Assembly: GCA_030765065.1 (NCBI GenBank)
Contig: CM060990.1
Location: forward strand, 494,254,190 to 494,318,189
DNA: 64,000 nucleotides
From: Deroplatys truncata
Taxonomy: Eukaryota > Arthropoda > Insecta > Mantodea > Mantidae
Reading direction: 5' to 3'
The notes beneath the pieces are model-generated. The model did no database searches and was not told the DNA's origin. It saw nothing but the letters and a program-made list of their open reading frames with translations. Both the position numbers and the translations under genes were made by a program. This document shows, piece after piece, positions 49,837 through 58,628 of the stretch (the first letter of the stretch is position 1; each line of letters begins with the position of its first letter).

Positions 49837-50830
49837 TTAATCTAAAAGAGCCCTATTTCGGCTGACAACAGGAATTCTATCCCTAATTTTGTTAGCGATT
49901 AGCTGCGAAAGCTGCATTTTGCCTCTAGAATTAAAGTGCACACCATGAGATGTGTAACCATCTCGTCCTATACCACTAACATCTATCATACCTATGTAAG
50001 ATGCCATAGGATTCAACAAGGCACTTTCAAGTTGCAGATTCATATCCCTCACCCTCCTATGAATCTGCGGCCTGTCATGCCTATGAAACAGTCCCAAAAA
50101 ACCCACATTTGTATGATTACTGGTCTTGCTATGTCATACAGATCATTTTCAATTATATAATTACGGTCTCTATCCAGGCTGTTCCCTGGCCCACTCACTA
50201 TAATTACATGATCCCTCTTAGTAAAACCAGAAGTTAGTTTTACCAGATCCTCGGTGACATCAGAAAGCCCAGCACTAGGTTTAACTATACCTAATGCATC
50301 AAAATCATTTCCCAAATCCTCTTTTAGCAGGGATGCTATGCCCCTACCATGGCTACTACCAAGTAAAACAACCTTGGTTTTTGCGCAATCCTCATCTAAA
50401 ACCTGCTCAGAGGAATTTGAGGACTGGTCATCAGTTTCAAGAACACTGAATCTGTTGCACAGTTTGATTTGATGTTGGTCATCAGCAGAGAAACGCCTTT
50501 TCCTCCTAAGATTACGTCTAGAGGGTACCTTAAAATCGGGTGATTTAATTTATGAACGATCTGAAGCAAAATCATGCTTCTGGAATCTTTTTTTTTGACA
50601 AACTCCAGTTCTTTTCTGAGGTTAGAAATGATTTCCTCCTGCTTTTTGACCAGTGTCTTATACTTAAAAAGCTCACAAAATCACCCTGTACAATCTTTCG
50701 CATCAGCACTTACAGTGTTACTACATGTCTAGTGAAACCAAAACTCACAACCTTCACAAAAAACACCTTGACTAACCTTACGGCGGCACGCGCCACAATT
50801 GCCACTAAGATCACACGTTTTCGCATTCAT
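49837..50830 (-). pseudogene. CR1 ORF1: PHD finger, coiled coil, SGNH esterase-like
   Basis: From Met 50830: CDLSGNCGACRRKVSQGVFC, then CEGCEFWFHQTC, a PHD-type Cys4-His-Cys3 finger. A coiled coil (VKKQEEIISNLRKELEFVKK) follows near 50630. After a linker, VVLLGSSHGRGIASLL near 50350 looks like the block I Ser of an SGNH hydrolase. VSGPGNSLDRDRN near 50195 looks like the Asn block. SHGVHFNSRGKMQLSQLI near 49945 looks like the C-terminal His block. CR1 ORF1 proteins with PHD and esterase domains are known; their lipid role in retrotransposition is unsettled. Two stops (near 50680 and 50550) and a frameshift near 50085 break it. Confidence 0.82.
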
Positions 50831-50990
50831 TATCACACAAGTATGTAACACTGACAAAATATTAACTACAACACTAGTACACTGCAAAACTTCACTATAA
50901 TCACCAACACTAAACTAATTGACTACAACACTCGTTCTCACTATAAGCATTACACTGAACGCTACCGCACTATTTCCTTACCTTTTATAC

Positions 50991-52475
50991 CTATCAGATT
51001 AATCCAACTGCTTATGTAACTGTATACTAATCAGTGTTCCAACACTTCCTGAAATAATGGCTAGATGGTATCTTTAAAAAGACATTATTTAACAAAAAAT
51101 GGCTAGATGTAATTGGCGTCTAAAACTACCCATATTTTGTTTGCAGAAGTTAAACCCCATAAAGACATTCTAAATATTATAATTGATTAGATAATTCCCT
51201 AATATTTAAATATTGTAAAATAATAATTTATTTAATATAAAATTGAAATGGAAGAAGGTATAATTTTGCTAAGCACCAACACCGTACATTAAATATAACT
51301 GATATTGAAATATGAAATTTACTGAAATTCTTTAGGTAAAATATCTAAAAACTGACCAATTCTACATGTGTGTCAAAAATCATACATTTTGGACGCATAA
51401 TCCAGAAAGTCGACCTTATGATTAGTACATTTTAATGACATGTCATGACTCATGATAGGAACATAATACAACTATACGGTAGTGGGGATTCATCGTAACC
51501 ATTTATTCCTTTTGCGTAGCCAAAGTGCAGATGAAATTGTGCTATTTAGGCTAGATTTCAGGCTATAAGCATTTTACGATTTTATGGCTAAACGCTACTG
51601 TGAAAATGCTAGCTTTAGCCATAAAATAGCTAAGTTGGCAACACTGGTTCGGCCTGATATACATACCTACAAGTTTACGTCTTTTCCCCTCTCCTTTTCT
51701 CGCAGAGCAAACGAAAATATAAGCATGCATTGTAACCATCGGATTAGTGCAACACAGTTCAGCTTTAAATTACTTGGGGGAATAACCACGGTGAATAATC
51801 GCAAGTCAAGTTCATGTTACAACGGCGTATTATCTAGATGCTAATACATATTTACCTTATGAATAGTAAATATTTTGATGGCATGCCATGACTCATGATA
51901 GGAATATAATACAGCTACAAGGTAGCGGGGATTCACCCTAACCATTTTTCCTTTGCATAGCTAAAGCGCAGATAAAATTTTGCTTTTTAGGCTAGATTTT
52001 GGCTAAGGGGTTTGTTAAATAGGCTAGATTACAGGCTATTGACAATTTACGATTTTATATGGCTAAACACTACTGTGAAAATGCTAGGTTTAGCAATAAA
52101 ATGGCTAAGTTGGCAACGCTGATACTAATCCACAGTTAGTTTACAATAAATATAAATTAATAAGAATAGTCGGTTTAAGTTTAATGTTTACAAACGTGTA
52201 AAATTCAATATGGCGGTCGCAAACAGCTGAGCCTACCGATATACCTAAATAACTACAGTTTAGAGAATTTATATTAAAAAATTGGAGAGTTATATATTAA
52301 ATGCTTATAAACACAATTATGCTAGATTCTCCGTCACTTATTTGCCGAAACTGTTGATTTTCTATCGAAAATAAGAAAATTATACAGGATCACAAATCCC
52401 CGCTTCTTCACACGGTCGCTAGCGTCCTCCTCGTGAACAGAGCAGCAGAGTAGCAGAGTTATACCTAATTAAAAA
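50991..52475. other. AT-rich spacer with a diverged 210-245-bp direct repeat
   Basis: 51438-51646 and 51880-52125 are diverged copies. Both run from CATGACTCATGATAGGAA through GGCTAGATT to GGCTAAGTTGGCAAC, and the second has about 30 extra bases. No coding motif. GGCTAGATG units also occur near 51060-51115. Probably copies of a short non-autonomous element or a decayed minisatellite. Confidence 0.7.
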
Positions 52476-53696
52476 TGCGAGTGTATTACTTATAAATGTT
52501 TGTTATATTTAACATTATTGCTTACGTAATATGTTTTTACGTAAATTATTAGAACTTGAAGATCTTATATTGTGCTGCTTTTGTTTTGTTTGGTTACATA
52601 ATTTTAACTGCCCCACGTATGGGAGCCAATTTGAAGTAACATTATTGTAGCCCCACGTTGTGGTAGCCAATTTGTAACGGTATTACTTATAATGTTATTA
52701 CTTGTGATGTTTGTGTATGTGTGTTTACTTCATGCGGGGAAGCCATCTTGTGACGTCATTCATTTGTTCGGTTTGTAGCTCCATCTGGTGTTAGCAATTT
52801 GCAGCAGTGTTAGTGTTCGTTTGAAAGAATTTTAATTTTATTTTTTTTTATTTAATTCTGTTTCACTGTCCTCCGGCTAGCTATTATTTCTCGGTCGAAC
52901 ATATCTCTTGATCAGAGTGTGTAAACGGAAAGGAATCTTTTATCCAAATATAACACTGATGAAGAAATTTGTTTTACACATTTATTGTCAAACACGTTAA
53001 CTATCACATTTATACATTGATCTTAACACTCGCCAAACTGAAACTGTTATAATAACTTCTTACTGATCACTTTTAATCCACGTACTTCAACTTTTTGTAT
53101 AATTAACCTTACAACACTTTAGATTATTCATAATTCTGCTGCGCGTAAATTGTGAATCGATACCCGACGTTTGCCGTACAAATACTTTCGACGAATTGAC
53201 TGACTGAAGACGACGTGTAGTGTACACAGATTTTTGATGAACTGGACGACTGAAGGCGACGTGTAATGTATTGAGATTTTCGATGAACTGACCGCGATCT
53301 ACCTCTGACTTGGCTTTTTATACACCCACTCCCCGATATACCTAAAGATTATAACTGAGTTACTATTGGCTAATAAAACGCGCCAACATTAGCGTCTATT
53401 TTAATATCCAATGAAAATTATGAATACATATGCTCTAGAGAAACATTCCAGAAGGTTCTCAACGGAAAAAACGCGCCAATATTACGTAACTTCCTCGTTT
53501 CCAATAATGATAAACAGCTCACCCCCTCGCTGCATTATTACGCTATTATTGACAGTTTCAGTAAGGTCGTATAAACTTACTTCCCAACAATATTTATAAT
53601 CAATAAACATCTGAAATCAATGTCACATAAAAATGCATATTCATATTACAATCATTATTTACATTTAAGTAATTTGTGATATAAATTACTGCATCA
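52476..53696 (-). repeat. 3' LTR (about 1.22 kb)
   Basis: Shares TAACATTATTGCTTACGTAA onward with the right LTR up to ACTGCATCA. Its first 35 bp align only loosely to the right LTR. Contains two PBS-like 40-bp units (52611-52690). The 62-codon open frame within (53411-53599) is repeated in the other LTR and is not a gene. Confidence 0.88.
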
Positions 53697-54428
53697 TATG
53701 CCCCACTAGAAACATAATTATAAATATTTACAACTTGTTTGGAAATTTTATAATTGGGTTTTTAGTCTCCTAAATCTTGGAACACATGCTATCACGTTCA
53801 CTTAACACTTCACACGTATTTAACACACGACATATGTTTTTTTTATCTCGCCACTACTTACTGGCTCAGGTTTAATGTGTTTTGACATTAATCTGACATT
53901 ACAAAAAAAAAATGTATAGCAAATACTGTACCCTGAATTATTTAGTTATTGTTACAAATTGGTTTACTTTCTTATATTGTTGACAAAAATTTGTGCATTT
54001 AAGAATTTTTGTAATTACTATACATATTTACCAAAAATATTCAACCTTTACATAAATATATTTACATCCCTTAAATCTAGACAATGTTTCACCTTTTCTG
54101 TTTGCTACATAAGTATTTGTTTTTTTTTTATTATTATTTTTTTACCCATTTTTGTTGTTTTGTACCTTATTTTAACTATACTCTTGGAATTATATTTACG
54201 TACTTTTAATTTAATATCATATTAAGTTTCAATCTTTGCATTCTTAATTTTCAAATGTTGTTACAGTTACTAAAAATTTAATTTAATTTTTTTTAAACAT
54301 TTCTCTTTTTTTTATAATTTATTTCTCTTTTCAAATGACATATAAATAATTAACCCTCTTACGTTCCAATACATTTCTCTGCAAGTCATCTTTAACTATC
54401 CAGCATTTACTTTACATCTCATTGCTAT
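53697..54428. other. AT-rich body of the LTR element, with polypurine tract
   Basis: Starts with a polypurine tract (on the - strand AGTGGGGCATATGA beside the LTR). The rest is T-rich, including T8-10 runs and TTATTATTATTT near 54130. Pol would normally lie here; nothing of it remains. Confidence 0.65.
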
Positions 54429-55466
54429 TTACCCTCCTGGATCAAATTGTGTGTGGCTAAACATTACTCGTAGCCGTATCCTAACCTTCAAATTTTTGTT
54501 CATGAATAACCTCTTGTATTCATATGAAATTTCGTCCCCTGATAACATTTGAAAACAATCTAAAGTTTCCTGAAAAACACATCTTTTAGCAACTGTCATT
54601 TTCAATTCTTCTACTATCTCTTTAATTTGAGAGTACTTTGACAAATCTGTACTAAACTGTACTGGATTGGAGTTTTCATTTTGAACATCTTGATACTTGT
54701 TAATTTCAGAAATTAGCTTTTGATTATTTACAGGCAAAACTTTAACTTCTTCGTACAATTTATTTCTCTGCATTACTGACTCATTCTGTATTTCTGATAT
54801 TTCCCCTCTGAAATTAACTTGCGCCTGATTCACATCTACATTCATAACCTCATTTATCTCTCTTATCTCACTTGCAATGTTATTCATTCTACTACCTGAC
54901 TCTGTACATTCTACATCAACATGTTCACTTTTAGTATTAACGTCACTTTTTTTGTTACATATTTCCCTGCTCATGTCCAACATTTTCTTTGAAACTTCTC
55001 CTATCTCACTTGCTATTACTTCCTCATTTTCATCTCTCATTTTTGGCATGCTACTATCTAGCTTCATAACTTTCTTTTCAATTTCTTCACTGCTTTGATC
55101 TACTTTTTGCTCTAATATCTCATTCCTCCTACCAATATTTTCCATTAATTTGCTATGATCTTTGTTTATAGCTTCACTCAATTCCTCAAAACTCTGAGTT
55201 AGTATTTGTTCTAATCTATTACCTAACGTTTCAAAAAGATTTCTTATCATTTCCATCATCATTCTAGCATCAAGATTAACATTTCCTGCTATTCTATTCT
55301 CCCTTTCTGCACTAACATTTTCACCCTCAAATCCTACATTGTTTGAGCTATTATCTGTAACCTGTATTGAATTACAGCTAACTGTTACATTATCTCCCTC
55401 CATAATTATTTCTTCTGTATTATTAGTAGCCATTGTTTTCTTTATCCTACCGCTCCTAAGGTACAT
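54429..55466 (-). CDS. gag: Gag-like coiled-coil protein of the LTR element (345 aa)
   Basis: An intact frame from Met 55466 (MYLRSGRIKK), an opening seen in many insect gypsy Gag proteins. Residues about 75-280 are a long, highly charged, mostly Lys/Glu coiled coil (e.g. NRLEQILTQSFEELSEAINK). The C-terminus reads SYEYKRLFMNKNLKVRIRLR and ends with FDPGG. No CCHC knuckle, protease or RT. It could be a truncated Gag whose normal capsid/nucleocapsid part is deleted. It is the only frame over 300 codons in the window without a visible defect except the I element ORF2 stretch. It could assemble or bind a partner's Gag; that is inference. Confidence 0.72.
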   Translation of the reverse strand: MYLRSGRIKKTMATNNTEEIIMEGDNVTVSCNSIQVTDNSSNNVGFEGENVSAERENRIAGNVNLDARMMMEMIRNLFETLGNRLEQILTQSFEELSEAINKDHSKLMENIGRRNEILEQKVDQSSEEIEKKVMKLDSSMPKMRDENEEVIASEIGEVSKKMLDMSREICNKKSDVNTKSEHVDVECTESGSRMNNIASEIREINEVMNVDVNQAQVNFRGEISEIQNESVMQRNKLYEEVKVLPVNNQKLISEINKYQDVQNENSNPVQFSTDLSKYSQIKEIVEELKMTVAKRCVFQETLDCFQMLSGDEISYEYKRLFMNKNLKVRIRLRVMFSHTQFDPGG

Positions 55467-55749
55467 TTAAAATTTTACACTTTTTTTTTTTAGAATAAAA
55501 ATCACACGTTTCTAACCTTTCTGATGCTATCTGCTGATGTAGCTTTGATGTCGAGCTTTCTGCCCCTCTCTCCTAGGTTATATGTTGCTTCTGCGTTGTA
55601 TTACGATGAATCTACGTCATTTTGTTGTTTTGTAGATGAATTCCCCTGTTGCCTTTTAATCTCGGAATTACGATGTCCAATCATCCGCGTAGTTTGTCGT
55701 CCCTTTTGTTGTTTCTGGAATCTGCGTCTTGTAGTTCAGTTCACTTCTC

Positions 55750-55856
55750 CATTCGCCCCTTCCTGGTCATCTCACTTCTTCCTGGTTAATTCTGCCCCTT
55801 CCTGGTTATTCTGCTCCTTTCCTGGTCATCGTGTTCCTTTCCTGGTCACTTTGCTC
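55750..55856 (-). repeat. Tandem repeats in the 5' leader
   Basis: About five units of 18-24 bp on the theme CTGCTCCTTTCCTGGTCAT (+ strand) between gag and the PBS. Retroelement leaders may carry packaging or ribosome-landing signals; no function can be assigned. Confidence 0.75.
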
Positions 55857-55875
55857 CACGTTCTGGGTGCCAATT
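55853..55875 (-). promoter_or_regulatory. Primer-binding site of the LTR element
   Basis: On the - strand, three bases after the 5' LTR: TGGCACCCAGAACGTGGAGC. It resembles the complement of a lysine-tRNA 3' end (TGGCGCCCAACGTGGGGC). The primer identity is inferred. Confidence 0.7.
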
Positions 55876-57097
55876 TGTAGTGACATTATTATTGTTTGTA
55901 TTTATTTGTGTAACATTATTGCTTACGTAATATGTTTTTACGTAAATTATTAGAACTTGAAGATCTTATATTGTGCTGCTTTTGTTTTGTTTGGTTACAT
56001 AATTTTAACTGCCCCACGTATGGGAGCCAATTTGAAGTAACATTATTGTAGCCCCACGTTGTGGTAGCCAATTTGTAACGGTATTACTTATAATGTTATT
56101 ACTTGTGATGTTTGTGTATGTGTGTTTACTTCATGCGAGGAAGCCATCTTGTGACGTCATTCATTTTTTCGGTTTGTAGCTCCATCTGGTGTTAGCAATT
56201 TGCAGCAGTGTTAGTGTTCGTTTGAAAGAATTTTAATTTTATTTTTTTTTATTTAATTCTGTTTCACTGTCCTCCGGCTAGCTATTATTTCTCGGTCGAA
56301 CATATCTCTTGATCAGAGTGTGTAAACGGAAAGGAATCTTTTATCCAAATATAACACTGATGAAGAAATTTGTTTTACACATTTATTGTCAAACACGTTA
56401 ACTATCACATTTATACATTGATCTTAACACTCGCCAAACTGAAACTGTTATAATAACTTCTTACTGATCACTTTTAATCCACGTACTTCAACTTTTTGTA
56501 TAATTAACCTTACAACACTTTAGATTATTCATAATTCTGCTGCGCGTAAATTGTGAATCGATACCCGACGTTTGCCGTACAAATACTTTCGACGAATTGA
56601 CTGACTGAAGACGACGTGTAGTGTACACAGATTTTTGATGAACTGGACGACTGAAGGCGACGTGTAATGTATTGAGATTTTCGATGAACTGACCGCGATC
56701 TACCTCTGACTTGGCTTTTTATACACCCACTCCCCGATATACCTAAAGATTATAACTGAGTTACTATTGGCTAATAAAACGCGCCAACATTAGCGTCTAT
56801 TTTAATATCCAATGAAAATTATGAATACATATGCTCTAGAGAAACATTCCAGAAGGTTCTCAACGGAAAAAACGCGCCAATATTACGTAACTTCCTCGTT
56901 TCCAATAATGATAAACAGCTCACCCCCTCGCTGCATTATTACGCTATTATTGACAGTTTCAGTAAGGTCGTATAAACTTACTTCCCAACAATATTTATAA
57001 TCAATAAACATCTGAAATCAATGTCACATAAAAATGCATATTCATATTACAATCATTATTTACATTTAAGTAATTTGTGATACAAATTACTGCATCA
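55876..57097 (-). repeat. 5' LTR (about 1.22 kb)
   Basis: Begins TGTAGTGACATTATTATTG on the + strand and ends ACTGCATCA. Carries the two PBS-like units at 56012-56091. Followed directly by the A-run and the mariner-type end. Confidence 0.88.
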
Positions 57098-58303
57098 AAA
57101 AGTGGGACATCTCACTGAAACATCCCGTCTAAAATCTTTTTTGCAGCTTCCTTCAACTTGCACTTTTCGAGATAAAAGTTGGTTCCTGTGTACCTATTGT
57201 TTGTGGTACAATTTTAATGAAAACTTATATGCTTCTTTTCATAAGCATGTTAACAACTACAGTTATTGTGTATTTTTTGATACCATTGGTTTGAACGAAA
57301 AGCAATTTTTAGTCATAAAAGTTTACTACCTGTAATTGAAAATATCTTATATAAAAGCAAAGTTAATGTCAATAAATAAATATATGATATAAAACTAATA
57401 ACTAGTCCCGTTCCTTTAAGCTTAAAGAAAAGTTTAAAATAATATTTTTACTTCTCTACTTCAAATTTTACGTTGCGATGAGTCTTCAAAGTTCTATAAT
57501 TTTTTTGTGTTAAGCTTTTATAAAGTATTCAATATCTGTAAAGTTAATTATCATTTCAAATTGAAACTCTACATGATTTATTTTAATCACAAGAAATACA
57601 TGTACAATTCTTTAATACAAATAACTTCAAAATTACAGAAAATAGTAAATATATTACCAGGGTCCCTTAACATTGCGCATGTATGCCATATCCTAACGAC
57701 TGGGATTCTGAACTGTGGATAGGATTTATTAATGACTGCTACATTAGGACACGATAATTTCTTCCTGAATACTACTGACATATGAAGAGTGATGTCCATA
57801 AAGTAGTGTTTACAATTTTCACAACAATCCTTTGTGCACAGGTGGATATGTCTAAAAGCAAGTGGATTTTTAGGATGATTTGCTAAAAATTTCTCAATTT
57901 GTTTTCCGTGAAATTTTGTTGTTGTTAATATCTCACTTGAACATTTGTTTTACTTTACAACGAACGTTTGGCATAGCATTTTTTTTCAACAATTTGTGAA
58001 TATCAGTGTAAATGCATTTACATACACACTGCTACTTCAAGAGAGAGCAGCATTTGTTTACTTCATTCACATGACAGATGGACTGTTAAGCAAGCAGTGT
58101 GGCACGTACTTCGGTGATGCAGAGGGCTTGGAATAATTTGCGGCCGCAAATTTCAAAACAATGTCCATTTGAATGCAATTCTAGGGGCAATATACAATGT
58201 TACACCTTAATAAATAATTTTTGGCTTAACTTGCGGAAAAGTTCACGAAATACGATGTTTTGTACATGACTTTTAAATGCGTTGACTATTGAAGCTCAAG
58301 GCT
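57098..58303. other. Mariner-type terminus, then AT-rich DNA
   Basis: 57098-57127 is the end of a mariner-type element (GTGGGACATCTCACTGAAAC), the same end as near 36372-36400 in reverse. After it, 57102-57335 (+) is open and has a C-x2-C pair with later His residues, but I recognise no family. A diverged repeat of 63690-63790 lies at 58030-58130, followed by a GC-rich palindrome near 58145. Confidence 0.55.
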
Positions 58304-58316
58304 TCAGAGCGAAACT

Positions 58317-58587
58317 AAATTAAAATTGAGTTTTATTTATGGACGCTCTTTAACTGCTATGGTCCTTAGCGTCCCATTCTATATTGGACGTGAAAGCCGG
58401 TAATTTTGCTCAGAGGCCTCTTTATCAGGCTTGAGGTTCATTTACGTGCCGTAAATCTACGAGATGGGACCACCGGCATGCTAAGGATTTTTACGCCCGA
58501 AAAAATCCATCGCCCTCCGCCAAGTTTGAACCCGCGACCTCGGGAACTAAAGGCTAGCATGATAACCACTACACCACGGAGGACGAC
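58317..58587 (-). mobile_element. tRNA-derived SINE, copy 1
   Basis: On the - strand it begins GTCGTCCTCCGTGGTGTAGTGG (box A TGGTGTAGTGGTTA) and has box B GGTTCAAAC about 45 bp on, both of valine-tRNA-like form. It ends ATAAATAAAACTCAATTTT. Target duplication of 13 bp: TCAGAGCGAAACT (58304-58316) and TCAGAGTGAAACT (58588-58600), one mismatch. Pol III transcribed and mobilised by a partner LINE, by analogy with other SINEs. Confidence 0.9.
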
Positions 58588-58628
58588 TCAGAGTGAAACT
58601 GAAAGAAGTTTCCCGACATATGGGGTGA

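Larger units (their letters stand above)
39531..50990 (-). mobile_element. CR1-clade LINE, near full length, carrying two later insertions
   Basis: Reading right to left: 5' UTR (to about 50990), ORF1 (50830-49837), ORF2 from about 49760 to 39531. ORF2 is interrupted by a mariner (47360-48641) and an I element (40168-46107), and part of it is tandemly duplicated (48783-49091). With the insertions removed the element is about 4.2 kb, the size of a complete CR1. The esterase ORF1 is the main reason for the CR1 assignment. It is the host for both insertions and therefore the oldest. Confidence 0.85.
52476..57097 (-). mobile_element. Young non-autonomous LTR retrotransposon, gag-like ORF only
   Basis: LTRs 52476-53696 and 55876-57097 flank a 2.18-kb body with one gag-like ORF and no protease, RT or integrase. 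After the first 35 bp or so, I counted about three differences between LTRs over about 1.19 kb. Flanks: CTAATTAAAAA to the left and AAAAGTGGGACATCTC to the right. The same uninterrupted junction CTAATTAAAAAGTGGGACAT exists at the transposon end near 36400 (other strand), which supports the boundaries and a 4-5-bp A-run duplication. Confidence 0.9.

Noticed and set aside
53411-53599. 62-codon frame, identical to the one at 56812-57000
   Set aside because: Identical only because both lie in the LTRs of one young element; no motif and no reason to think it is translated.
55750-55856. CRISPR-like array
   Set aside because: Short degenerate tandem units with no unique spacers, in a eukaryotic retroelement leader.
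58540-58587. Functional tRNA gene
   Set aside because: Boxes A and B are present but the region is the head of a SINE with a target duplication; it cannot fold as a full cloverleaf with a proper acceptor stem.
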